Shown here: positions 32,814 through 40,118 of the stretch, piece after piece
Layout: every line of letters starts with the position of its first letter
Position numbering within the stretch: the first letter of the stretch is position 1
Assembly: GCA_003481005.1 (NCBI GenBank)
Contig: QUKC01000024.1
Span: forward strand, 1 to 40,253
DNA length: 40,253 bases
Direction: 5' to 3'
Source: Firmicutes bacterium TM09-10
GTDB lineage: Bacteria > Bacillota > Clostridia > Lachnospirales > Lachnospiraceae
The notes under the pieces: model-generated
Seen by the model: only the letters and a program-made list of their open reading frames with translations
Database searches by the model: none
Told to the model about the DNA's origin: nothing
Translations under genes and position numbers: made by a program

Positions 32814-34484
32814 TCAGGCAGTGACCTGTTCCACCTCCGGGATGGGTTTGAGATTAAAATGAATTTCGATAGAAATGTGTCTTGTTTTATCTTCGTCAAT
32901 GCGCTCATGCACGACGATTTCTTTGATTAAGCGGTTAAGGGTGGCTGCGTCCAGCTCTGTGATGTTGGCGTATTCCTGAATGGCTTCCACCCATTGTTTT
33001 GCGTCATTGGCAAGCTGGACTTCATCGGACAGCCGCTTTCTGCCCTCGGACACCTTTGCTTTAAGCTCCGTCTGCTCGGTCTGTGTCTTTTCCAGCATGG
33101 TGTTGAAATTCTGCTCACTGATACGCCCTGCAATCATATCCTCATAAAGCCGCATGACCATTTTGTCCAGAACCTCAATCCGTTCCTCGTCCCTTGTAAG
33201 GGAGCGTTCCATTGCTTCCCGCTGTTCCCGCTGCTCTGCTTCACAGGTATTGGTCAGGCGGTCGGCAACCGCTTCCCCGTCCATCAGGGCAGCTCTGGCA
33301 CATTCCCGGATTTTCCGCAGCACATGGCTGTAAAGGGTGTCATAATCAATCCGGTGCTGGGTGCAGTGGTTCTTTCCAAAGGCATTGTAGGTCTTGCAGG
33401 AGTAAATCCGCTGGGGATGTTTAGCGTTTGTGTAGCGTACCGTCAGCGACTTCCCACACTCGCCGCATTTTAACAGTCCGGCAAACAGGCTGATTTCATT
33501 GGTCTGCCCCGGACGCTGGCGGGATTTCAGCTTGTTCTGCACAATGTCAAAGCTCATGCTGTCAATCAGCGGTTCATGCTGTCCCTCCACCACAATCCAG
33601 TCCTCCGGCTTCTTTTCCCCAATCGTGCCGATTTTGAAGCGGTAGTCCTTTTTCTGGGAAGCAATCGCCCCGGTGTAGACGGGATTCATCAAAAGGTCTT
33701 TGATAACGGAGAAGTCCCACATATACCGCCCGTTTTCTGGGTCTTTCTTTTCCCATTTGGTGCGGGTATTGCGAAGCCCCCGTTCCCGGTTCCACCATGT
33801 AGGGCAGGGGATTTTTTCTTTCTCCAGCCGTCTGCGGATATAGTTCGGACCATGACCGTTCAGGGCATATCCGAAAATCAGCCGCACAATCGGGGCGGTT
33901 TCCTCGTCAATGAGCAGATGGTTTTTGTCCTCCGGGTCTTTCCGATACCCAAACGGGGCAAGACACCCGGTAAACTGTCCTTTCTGCGCTTTCAGAAGAT
34001 AAGAGGAATGGACTTTCTTGGAAATATCCTTGCTGTACATCTCGTTCAGGATATTCTTGAACGGGGCAATGTCGTTGTTATCCCGCAGGGTGTCGATGCC
34101 GTCATTCATGGCGATATAGCGGACACCGTTTCTTGGGAAAAAGTCCTCAATCAAATGCCCGGTTTGCAGATAATTACGCCCCAGTCGGCTGAGGTCTTTC
34201 GTGATGACAAGGTTGATCTGCCTGCGCTCAATGGCTCTCAACATTCTCTGTAGGTCAGGACGCTCCATGTTAAGACCTGTGAAGCCATCGTCCTGATAGA
34301 CTGCCACAACCTCCCATCCCTGCTTTTCGCAGTATTTTTCCAGCATATCACGCTGGTTTGCGATACTGGCACTTTCGCCTTGCAGGTCATCGTCCTTTGA
34401 CAGCCTGCAATAGACCGCCGCACGATAACCCCCGGCAAGTGCCGAACCGATTGTTCTGTATTCCATTTCGTTCATCATAGCCAT
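32814..34484 (-). CDS. Large serine recombinase (TnpX-like integrase of the IME)
   Basis: The 556-aa recombinase has a resolvase-type catalytic domain with S29 in YCRLSKDD and the conserved RLGRNYLQTG helix. The recombinase domain follows (LAPFGYRKDPEDKNHLLID), then a zinc ribbon (CGECGKSL, then CKTYNAFGKNHC), a coiled coil and a DUF4368-like tail ending HERIDEDKTRHISIEIHFN. It should integrate and excise the IME at maff2 without a host factor. The ATG at 34484 directly follows the stop of the 65-aa gene, so translation is probably coupled. The weak stem at 32798-32810 downstream has no T tract and may let transcription run on into virB6. Confidence 0.92.
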   Translation of the reverse strand: MAMMNEMEYRTIGSALAGGYRAAVYCRLSKDDDLQGESASIANQRDMLEKYCEKQGWEVVAVYQDDGFTGLNMERPDLQRMLRAIERRQINLVITKDLSRLGRNYLQTGHLIEDFFPRNGVRYIAMNDGIDTLRDNNDIAPFKNILNEMYSKDISKKVHSSYLLKAQKGQFTGCLAPFGYRKDPEDKNHLLIDEETAPIVRLIFGYALNGHGPNYIRRRLEKEKIPCPTWWNRERGLRNTRTKWEKKDPENGRYMWDFSVIKDLLMNPVYTGAIASQKKDYRFKIGTIGEKKPEDWIVVEGQHEPLIDSMSFDIVQNKLKSRQRPGQTNEISLFAGLLKCGECGKSLTVRYTNAKHPQRIYSCKTYNAFGKNHCTQHRIDYDTLYSHVLRKIRECARAALMDGEAVADRLTNTCEAEQREQREAMERSLTRDEERIEVLDKMVMRLYEDMIAGRISEQNFNTMLEKTQTEQTELKAKVSEGRKRLSDEVQLANDAKQWVEAIQEYANITELDAATLNRLIKEIVVHERIDEDKTRHISIEIHFNLKPIPEVEQVTA

Positions 34485-34682
34485 TTACCCACACAATCCA
34501 GACGGTATCTGGCTCTTTTGAACCTCATCTTCATTATAGCCTATATCTTTCTTTTTAGCAAGATATTCTTTTGCATTTGTCTTTCCGTATTTCTGGGAAA
34601 TCAGGCTGACGAACACATCAGTGGCGTCAAGCTCCCCGTCAAATACAGTGGTCACATGAATCTCTGTTTTGTTTTTTGCCAT
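34485..34682 (-). CDS. 65-aa protein coupled to the recombinase
   Basis: The protein (MAKNKTEIHVTTVFDGELDA, then FVSLISQKYG) is acidic/basic mixed with no membrane segment or recognised domain. GGAGG lies 10 nt before its ATG, and its stop abuts the recombinase ATG. A small gene just upstream of a large serine recombinase could be a directionality factor or a leader for translational coupling; neither is shown by sequence. Confidence 0.65.
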   Translation of the reverse strand: MAKNKTEIHVTTVFDGELDATDVFVSLISQKYGKTNAKEYLAKKKDIGYNEDEVQKSQIPSGLCG

Positions 34683-34726
34683 AGGCAGTTATCCTCCATA
34701 CATGAAAATAGCCAGACAGAGGGTGT

Positions 34727-35006
34727 CGGCAACGAAGTCCGGCAACGGACTTCAAAAGACCTTGCAAACAATCTCAATCTGGCGATGGTTACTATTTATA
34801 CTTTTCTTTTATTTTTTTGTTGTTTTGGTTGTTATAAGGGAGAAAAGCCCGGAAATAAGGGGTTTTTCCCGGCAACCGGCTCGGCAACGGGATAACAACA
34901 GGGGGTGCAACGGGCTGTCCTTTTCAGAATGGAAGCTCCATCTGTTCTGTGACCTCCACAAAACCGTCCATCGTTTTTTCAGACGGGTTGCCGGAGTCCG
35001 TTGCCG
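34727..35006. repeat. Iteron-like CGGCAAC array around an AT-rich stretch
   Basis: CGGCAAC occurs on the plus strand at 34727-34733, 34740-34746, 34870-34876 and 34882-34888, and inverted at 34987-34993 and 35000-35006. They form three pairs with start-to-start spacing of 13, 12 and 13 bp. Extended units share CGGCAACGGACT. Between pairs one and two, about 34790-34855 is very AT-rich. One pair also forms a hairpin (GAAGTCC/GGACTTC, 34734-34753). The 34683-34923 gap holds no gene. This layout resembles an iteron replication origin next to replication genes. Confidence 0.5.
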
Positions 35007-36318
35007 GGTTTTCACGCTCCCAGCCCTTTTGTCTGCCATATTCGGAAAACATTCTTGGGTTTTGGAAGTACCGCCAGCGGTCAATGCACTGGTTCATAAT
35101 CTCGTTGATTTCCCGGATTTCCCATTGCTTCGGCTCGTCAAAAGCATGGTTCAAGGCTTCCTTATAGAGCTGCTTGGAGCAGACCATGCTCCCGGTGTAC
35201 TTATCAAGATACGCCTGTATCATCCCGGCTTTGGTGTCCTCCGGCATAAAATCCCGCTGGTGTTCTTTGAGATACCGCTGCATGGCGGGGCTGAAAGCCA
35301 GCTTGAACCTGCCGCTTTTATAAATCTCCATCGCTTCCGCCCACATCTGCCCGATATAGGCTCTGGAAGCGGCTTCATCCTCCAAAATGTGAACTTCCGC
35401 CTGCTCCGGGTACACCATGACCGGGATAAAGCGGCGGTTGCCGGAACGGTCAAGGGGCAGGAAGTCAAGGGCATTGGAAGTGCCGCCAAACACGCACTGA
35501 CGGGGGCGGTCTGCCGGGTGGGTTTCATAAGGTATCTTGTAGACCTCTTTCTGCCGGCTTAAAAATGACTTGATTTCCTCAATGCTCTTGGCGTTGGCGG
35601 TTGCCATCATTTCCGACATTTCAATAATCCAGTGACCTTGCAGCTTGCGGTACACATTGTCATCGTCCAGCTTCCGCAAATCATCGGAGAACCACTCGTC
35701 CCGGACTGCCAGCAGCCGGAAGAAGGTGGACTTTCCAGCCCCCTGACCGCCTACCAGACAGAGCATGATTTCAAACTTGCACCCCGGCTGAAAGGCTCGT
35801 GAGATTGCACCCAGCAGGAACAGCTTCAACGCTTCATAGGTGTAATCGTCTGCGTCAGCCCCCAGAAAGTGCCGCAGGCAGAAGCGGATTCGCTCTGTCC
35901 CGTCCCACACAAGGGTATTGAGATAGTCCCGGATGGGATGGTACTTGTTTTCATTCGCCACAATCCCGATGGCGTTATCAATCTTTTTCTCATTGGTAAG
36001 CCCGTAGGTTTCTTCCAGATAAAGAAGCAGATACTTCATGTCCGTATCGTTCAGGGCGGTGCTTTCTCTGTGAAAACCGATGGGCTTTATGATGTCCTTG
36101 CGGTCAGTCAGGATGTTGTATGCGATAGCCCCTGAAAGCAGAGGGTCACGTTGGAATACGGTCAGGCAGTTCCGTATGCTCTGACGGACACCGCCTTTCT
36201 CGGTGGTTTCCAGCCCCGCCTTGATTTCCTCAACGCTCTGGGGCGGCTGCATGGCGTTCATAGTGTTTTTTAGTTCTTGCTGCGTCTGCGGCTGCAAGTT
36301 CTGCCATTCGCTGTTCAA
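34924..36318 (-). CDS. VapE-family helicase/ATPase of the IME
   Basis: The 464-aa protein belongs to the virulence-associated E family of P-loop ATPases, seen as replication helicases in phage-like and mobilizable elements. Walker A is GGQGAGKST (190-198); WIIEMSEM is the Walker B region, and SNALDFLPLDRSGNRRF is the sensor/arginine-finger region. The start used is TTG at 36318 with AAAGGATG upstream; the alternative ATG at 36261 would remove 19 residues and has a poorer ribosome site. It overlaps the CHC2 gene by 89 nt in another frame. Its last codons contain two CGGCAAC-type repeats. Together these suggest a small replication module. Confidence 0.88.
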   Translation of the reverse strand: MNSEWQNLQPQTQQELKNTMNAMQPPQSVEEIKAGLETTEKGGVRQSIRNCLTVFQRDPLLSGAIAYNILTDRKDIIKPIGFHRESTALNDTDMKYLLLYLEETYGLTNEKKIDNAIGIVANENKYHPIRDYLNTLVWDGTERIRFCLRHFLGADADDYTYEALKLFLLGAISRAFQPGCKFEIMLCLVGGQGAGKSTFFRLLAVRDEWFSDDLRKLDDDNVYRKLQGHWIIEMSEMMATANAKSIEEIKSFLSRQKEVYKIPYETHPADRPRQCVFGGTSNALDFLPLDRSGNRRFIPVMVYPEQAEVHILEDEAASRAYIGQMWAEAMEIYKSGRFKLAFSPAMQRYLKEHQRDFMPEDTKAGMIQAYLDKYTGSMVCSKQLYKEALNHAFDEPKQWEIREINEIMNQCIDRWRYFQNPRMFSEYGRQKGWERENPATDSGNPSEKTMDGFVEVTEQMELPF

Positions 36319-36874
36319 GCTGTATCACATCCTTTCCGTAGTCCGTAATCAAATCCGCTTTTTCCTCTGTTTCCCCGAACAGCAGCACATCCAGCAGATA
36401 TTCCACTTGGGCTTGCTTCTGTAAGGCTTCCACAAACCGGGGATGAAAGGCTTCCTCCGGGGAGTGCGGGGCGTAGTCCGTTCTCCATGCCATCAGCAGA
36501 TGGAGATAATCGGCAAGAATACGGAAGCAGCGATTCTTTGCTTCCTGAAACTGTTCCTCCGGGGATTTCTGCCGGGTCTTGGGCTTTTTTACCTTTCCCG
36601 GCGGTTTCCAGTCCTCATAGGAAAGCCCGAAGTCCTGTGCCAGCTGTACGGCGGCTTCTTTCTTTCCCAGCCCATACAGGGCGGCGGCAAAATCAATCAC
36701 ATCCCCATCCGCACCGCAGCCGAAGCAATGGTAACGCCGATCCAGCTTCATGCTTGGGGTTTTATCGTTATGGAACGGGCAGCAAGCCATCCCGTTCCGA
36801 CCTACATGGATTCCATAATACTCCGCAGCCTGTCTTGTTGTGACGGACTGCTTCACAGCTTCGAATACATTCAA
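36230..36874 (-). CDS. CHC2 zinc-finger primase-like protein of the IME
   Basis: The 214-aa protein has the CHC2 zinc finger (C32, H35, C50, C53; CCPFHNDKTPSMKLD, then YHCFGCGADGDVIDF). It is closely similar over its first 90 residues, and in parts of the rest, to the N-terminus of the ICE CHC2-LtrC fusion, but it is a stand-alone gene. It probably binds single-stranded DNA or primes replication with VapE. ATG at 36874 follows GGAGGG. The 89-nt overlap with vapE suggests coupled translation. Confidence 0.88.
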   Translation of the reverse strand: MNVFEAVKQSVTTRQAAEYYGIHVGRNGMACCPFHNDKTPSMKLDRRYHCFGCGADGDVIDFAAALYGLGKKEAAVQLAQDFGLSYEDWKPPGKVKKPKTRQKSPEEQFQEAKNRCFRILADYLHLLMAWRTDYAPHSPEEAFHPRFVEALQKQAQVEYLLDVLLFGETEEKADLITDYGKDVIQLEQRMAELAAADAARTKKHYERHAAAPER

Positions 36875-36887
36875 ATCTATCCCTCCT

Positions 36888-36938
36888 TGAAAATAAGAAA
36901 AGCACCTGACATTCTCTAATTGAAAATGGCAAGTGCCT
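36888..36938 (-). terminator. Terminator after the IME relaxase gene
   Basis: An imperfect stem (about 10 of 13 pairs, 36901-36914 with 36925-36938) is followed on the minus strand by a T-rich run matching 36888-36900. It lies directly after the relaxase stop codon and before the CHC2 gene, so the replication genes probably form a separate unit. Confidence 0.6.
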
Positions 36939-36939
36939 G

Positions 36940-38520
36940 TTAAAGTTCCATATCCTGTTGTCTGTGTTTCTCCTGTGCCGGGGCGGTTCTTTGTGCTTTT
37001 TTCTCGTCAGTCTTATCCTGCAAGACTTCTTTGATGGGCTGCTTCTTGGGCGGCTCTTTGCTTTCCTCTGTGCCGGGTGTGGCTTTCCGTACCCAGTAGC
37101 GGATGTCCCGCAGCTTCTTCAAATCCTCCTGTACCTCGGTCAGTGGTACTTTCAGCTCTGCGATTTCGCTGAGAAGCGTTTCCTGCTCCTGTTGCAACTC
37201 ATTTTTCGTTTTATCCTTATCGTCCGGGTGCTTGGCAAGGTAGTCAGCGGCTTTCTCATACCGGGCAACCTCCGGGTGTTCCTGTTTGAATTTCCCCTTT
37301 ATTTTCTTAAAAAATATCTTCTGGTACTTCTCATAGACAGCCTTACATTCCTTGCAGTCTGTCCGGCTGGCAAGAATCCCGTCAATCACTTTGCTGCGGG
37401 CTTCCTTTGGCTTCATCTGATTGCGGTAATCTGCGGCTGATTTCCCGGAAGATTCCAGAAATGCTTCTAAGTCCTCCACAGTGGAAAGCCCCTTTTGCCG
37501 GAGATAGGATAGGGCTTCGCTGACTGCCTTTAAGTCCTGTGAAGTCCCCCGGTTCTGTCCAGCCCTTGTCCAGTCCTTCCGTTCTTCCTTTCGTATCTCC
37601 ATATACTTCATCAGCAGATTGGGAAGAAGTGTCGCTTCCTCCGCCGCCTTTTGTGCAAGCAGTTCTTTCCGTTTTTCGCCCAGCTCGGTAATCCAGCCTT
37701 TGAGGTTTTGGATAAGCTGCCGGATGGACTTCATCAGGCGGTTGGCGGCTCTGATTTCCCGGTTCAGGTTGCCGATATTCGTCTGGATACCTCGCTTTTC
37801 CATCTGCCGGACAGCAGTCCCCTCATGGACAGTGGGGACTATATCAAGCCCCTGTCTGGCATAGGAACGCAAGTCCACACGCTCCGGGCGGTCATTGGCG
37901 TCCAGATAGCGGTTCTGGATAACCTCCCATTCATGCCGCCAGATTTCACAATACTTCTGGTCGTTCCAGTCCACCGTATCCTCCTTGTGGCTTTTCCACC
38001 TGCCGGACGGCAGCTTTATCCGTTCCCCATTCTCGTCAAGGTCATAAACCTTGCGGCTCTTGGGAAGCCATTTTCCATGTTCGTCCATTGCCCTCATAGT
38101 GAGCATGACATGGGCGTGGGGATTGTGTCCCGGCGGATGGGGGGCATGGATTGCAAAATCAGCAATCATGCCTTTGGAAACAAACTGCTGCTCACAAAAC
38201 TCCCGGACAAGGACAGCATACTGGTCGGGTGGTATCTCTCTTGGAATGGTAAGCACCCACCGCCTTGCAAGCTGGGAGTTCCATTGCTTTTCCACCGCTT
38301 CGGCGGCGTTCCATAAGGTATTGCGGTCTGCATACGACCGTGGGGCGTTTGCCGGGAGCAGAATTTCATTGTGGACAATACCACGCTTTTCCGGGTAGTG
38401 CTTCACTTGCTGGTCGTATTCACAGAACAGCTTTTCGCCGCTTTGGTAAGCAGCGGCGGCAACCGCAGACTGCCGCTGGCTGCGCTGAACAATCGTGATT
38501 TCGTTGTGTGGGCAGGGCAT
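36940..38520 (-). CDS. MobA/MobL-family relaxase (MOBQ) of the IME
   Basis: The 526-aa relaxase should nick the IME oriT. The N-terminal domain has a candidate catalytic Tyr (Y25 in SAVAAAAYQSGEKL) and the metal-binding motif HNPHAHV (132-138) followed by MLTMR, hallmarks of the MobA/MobL family. The rest is charged and coiled-coil rich (about 240-500) and ends in a Lys/Glu/Gln-rich tail. AGGAGGG precedes ATG at 38520, and a hairpin leader lies further upstream. A MOBQ enzyme fits the MOBQ-type nick site at 39289-39295. It is unrelated to the ICE relaxase, so the two elements have separate origins of transfer. Confidence 0.92.
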   Translation of the reverse strand: MPCPHNEITIVQRSQRQSAVAAAAYQSGEKLFCEYDQQVKHYPEKRGIVHNEILLPANAPRSYADRNTLWNAAEAVEKQWNSQLARRWVLTIPREIPPDQYAVLVREFCEQQFVSKGMIADFAIHAPHPPGHNPHAHVMLTMRAMDEHGKWLPKSRKVYDLDENGERIKLPSGRWKSHKEDTVDWNDQKYCEIWRHEWEVIQNRYLDANDRPERVDLRSYARQGLDIVPTVHEGTAVRQMEKRGIQTNIGNLNREIRAANRLMKSIRQLIQNLKGWITELGEKRKELLAQKAAEEATLLPNLLMKYMEIRKEERKDWTRAGQNRGTSQDLKAVSEALSYLRQKGLSTVEDLEAFLESSGKSAADYRNQMKPKEARSKVIDGILASRTDCKECKAVYEKYQKIFFKKIKGKFKQEHPEVARYEKAADYLAKHPDDKDKTKNELQQEQETLLSEIAELKVPLTEVQEDLKKLRDIRYWVRKATPGTEESKEPPKKQPIKEVLQDKTDEKKAQRTAPAQEKHRQQDMEL

Positions 38521-38528
38521 TTCGTGTC

Positions 38529-38572
38529 CCTCCTTTCGGTAATTGGTGGATGAGGTGGCGTTTTACCACCCC
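38529..38572 (-). promoter_or_regulatory. Leader hairpin upstream of the IME relaxase gene
   Basis: On the minus strand GGGGTGG (38566-38572) pairs with CCACCTC (38552-38558) around a 7-nt loop, 15 nt before AAAGGAGG (38529-38536). Stem length, loop length and position match the leader of the ICE giant gene, with a G-U pair at a different place. Confidence 0.5.
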
Positions 38573-38583
38573 ACCTTGGGCAG

Positions 38584-38617
38584 AAAAAAAGCAGGAGACC
38601 TTTTCAGATTTCCTGCT
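38584..38617 (-). terminator. Terminator after the 73-aa gene
   Basis: AGCAGGA (38590-38596) pairs with TCCTGCT (38611-38617), and the minus-strand transcript continues into seven T residues (38584-38590). This separates the small gene from the relaxase gene. No gene was found in 38618-38704. Confidence 0.8.
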
Positions 38618-38704
38618 TGGTGTGCCACTGTGTAGGCGGCGGGTATTTAGTTGTGAAAGTTCGGGGCAAGTTGACCCGATGTGTAGGGAATGAAAAACTG
38701 GAAA

Positions 38705-38926
38705 TTATTTTTCTTTGCATTTTATACCGTAATTTCCCCTACTACCATTTTCGTAGCCCCGATATATTTCATATCTTTTTCCATTTATCTCCACTTCGTC
38801 ATCGTTAATAAATGTATAAGACTTACCATTTTCTTCACAATACTTTGAAATTGCTTCCATAGTTTTTGCAAGAGTTGGGTAATTGGTACTATCCTCATAA
38901 GGAACCCAAAAAGCCTTTTTAAACAT
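38705..38926 (-). CDS. 73-aa hypothetical protein of the IME
   Basis: A small soluble protein (MFKKAFWVPYEDSTNYPTLA, C-terminus YENGSRGNYGIKCKEK) with no recognised domain. It has a good AGGAGG 8 nt before its ATG and a clear terminator after it, so expression is likely. Its sequence and upstream region are clearly more AT-rich than neighbouring genes, which suggests a separate origin. It lies between oriT and the relaxase gene. Confidence 0.6.
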   Translation of the reverse strand: MFKKAFWVPYEDSTNYPTLAKTMEAISKYCEENGKSYTFINDDEVEINGKRYEIYRGYENGSRGNYGIKCKEK

Positions 38927-38938
38927 ATAAAATACCTC

Positions 38939-39035
38939 CTTCTAATTTGTTAAATAATCCACGAATTTTTAAATCTTTGTAAAATAATAGTATCATACAA
39001 CTTCGCAAAAGTCCACTTATAACTTCTAATTTGTT
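38939..39035. repeat. 13-bp direct repeat in the AT-rich region left of oriT
   Basis: CTTCTAATTTGTT occurs at 38939-38951 and 39023-39035, 84 bp apart, flanking the AT-rich presumed promoter region of the 73-aa gene. A candidate minus-strand promoter, TTTACA with GATTAT, sits between the copies. They could be operator sites or a trace of insertion. Confidence 0.4.
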
Positions 39036-39059
39036 GCTGTCTTTATTATACTGCATTGC

Positions 39060-39309
39060 CTATCGAAAAGATAGTATATTTTATAAAACTTGTCGGCTGG
39101 GAACAGCTTGCAATGCAAGGTGTCCCCAGATGGCAAGTCCACAAAAGGGTAGCTGGCGAAAGCCAGCGCAGGGGAAGCGTAGCGTCCCCTGTTTGATTTG
39201 GAGCAGACCATGACTGCGGAAAATCACAGCCCTCCGGCGAGGAGCCTTCGGAGAACGCAATGCACCAACCTCTGGGTGGTGTATAATTGCGCCCTTAGTA
39301 AACTAAGGG
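39060..39309 (+). other. oriT: Predicted IME origin of transfer (oriT, MOBQ type)
   Basis: The nick region reads TATAATTGCGCCCTTAG (39282-39298). It contains TGCGCCCT, the nick core of MOBQ origins such as RSF1010/R1162 and pGO1, with the nick expected between 39291 and 39292. As in those origins, an imperfect inverted repeat sits just upstream (ACCAACC 39264-39270, GGGTGGT 39274-39280). A perfect 7-bp hairpin (39292-39298/39303-39309) follows. From 39060 to 39260 there are further stems, including GCTGGC/GCCAGC and an imperfect GGGGA/TCCCC stem. No gene was found in 38952-39302. Confidence 0.75.
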
Positions 39310-39599
39310 GTTTCCGGCTTCTCCCGTTCCAGCAGTTTTTTCAACAGTTCCTGTGTGTCCTGTCTGTGAAAAATGAGTTTCAACAACAGCATGACATCAT
39401 CATCTGTCAGGCGTTCCGGCTCTTGTAGAAAACTTTCCAGCATACCGCCACGAGTACAGAGCCGGTGCGTCCGCTCCTTCCGGGTAAGCTGCTTTAACTG
39501 GTGCTGCAATGCCTTTTCATCATTGATGGCTTTCCGCAGTTTCTTTTCGCTTTTTTCCAACTCCCGGTTGAGCTTTTCCAGCTTTGAAGTATCAGGCAA
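39303..39599 (-). CDS. DUF3847 small coiled-coil protein
   Basis: The 98-aa protein starts with a strong coiled coil (LEKLNRELEKSEKKLRKAIN) and contains the family pattern RTHRLCTRGGMLESFL, then LTDDDVMLLLKLIF. DUF3847 genes often lie beside MOBQ origins in clostridial mobilizable elements. Its stop codon lies in the right arm of the oriT hairpin, and its position suggests an oriT-binding accessory (MobC-like) role, which is inference. It overlaps the upstream RepA-like gene by 8 nt. Confidence 0.8.
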   Translation of the reverse strand: MPDTSKLEKLNRELEKSEKKLRKAINDEKALQHQLKQLTRKERTHRLCTRGGMLESFLQEPERLTDDDVMLLLKLIFHRQDTQELLKKLLEREKPETP

Positions 39600-39933
39600 G
39601 GGCAGCGTCCTCCTTTCCCGGTATCAGCACATAAATCCGGTTTGGTTCTCCCACGCCCTGACGCACCCGCATGATAAGTCCTGCAGTTTCCAGTTCATTC
39701 AGAGAACGCTTGACCGTCATGGAGCTGCGGGACAGGACTGCGGCAATGGCTGTGACAGGGAAGCAGACAAACAGGATTCCGTTCTCGTCCTCCTGTCCTT
39801 TGGAGAGCATAGCGTCCAACATCCGGCAGTACATGACCTTTGCGGTGCTGCTGACTGGAAATCCTGTCAACGCTCTGGGAAATGGCATACAGGGCGGCAA
39901 TGGTGTGTCTATCGTCATAAATTCAAAATTCAT
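39592..39933 (-). CDS. RepA-like winged-helix replication/regulatory protein
   Basis: The 113-aa protein resembles the N-terminal winged-helix part of RepA_N-type initiators: PFPRALTGFPVSSTAKVMYCRML, then TAIAAVLSRSSMTVKRSLNELETAGLIMRVRQG. It lacks the long C-terminal part of plasmid RepA proteins, so it may act as a DNA-binding regulator or a short initiator. It overlaps DUF3847 by 8 nt and the 62-aa gene by 4 nt, forming one operon. A role at the CGGCAAC array is possible but untested. Confidence 0.75.
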   Translation of the reverse strand: MNFEFMTIDTPLPPCMPFPRALTGFPVSSTAKVMYCRMLDAMLSKGQEDENGILFVCFPVTAIAAVLSRSSMTVKRSLNELETAGLIMRVRQGVGEPNRIYVLIPGKEDAALA

Positions 39934-40118
39934 TCGGTGTGTTCCTCCTTTTTCTTTGCTCGTTTGGATAAATAACGGGGGCAGTCAATCACAACCGCCC
40001 GGAAGCTCTGCCTGCACTCATGCTGGCATTTCCGGCATAATTCGTTGTAAGTGACACGCCCCCGGTCATTGAGGTAAAAGGAAAGCTCATGCTTTCTCTT
40101 TTTGCTCATTCTCGGCAT
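39930..40118 (-). CDS. 62-aa Cys-rich protein of the IME
   Basis: The protein is basic with a probable zinc-binding cluster (CRKCQHEC, later Cys in VIDCPRYL). I do not recognise a family name. GGAGG lies 9 nt before ATG 40118 and the stop overlaps the RepA-like gene by 4 nt. The frame stays open upstream to the window edge, so a longer protein starting outside the window cannot be excluded. Confidence 0.6.
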   Translation of the reverse strand: MPRMSKKRKHELSFYLNDRGRVTYNELCRKCQHECRQSFRAVVIDCPRYLSKRAKKKEEHTE

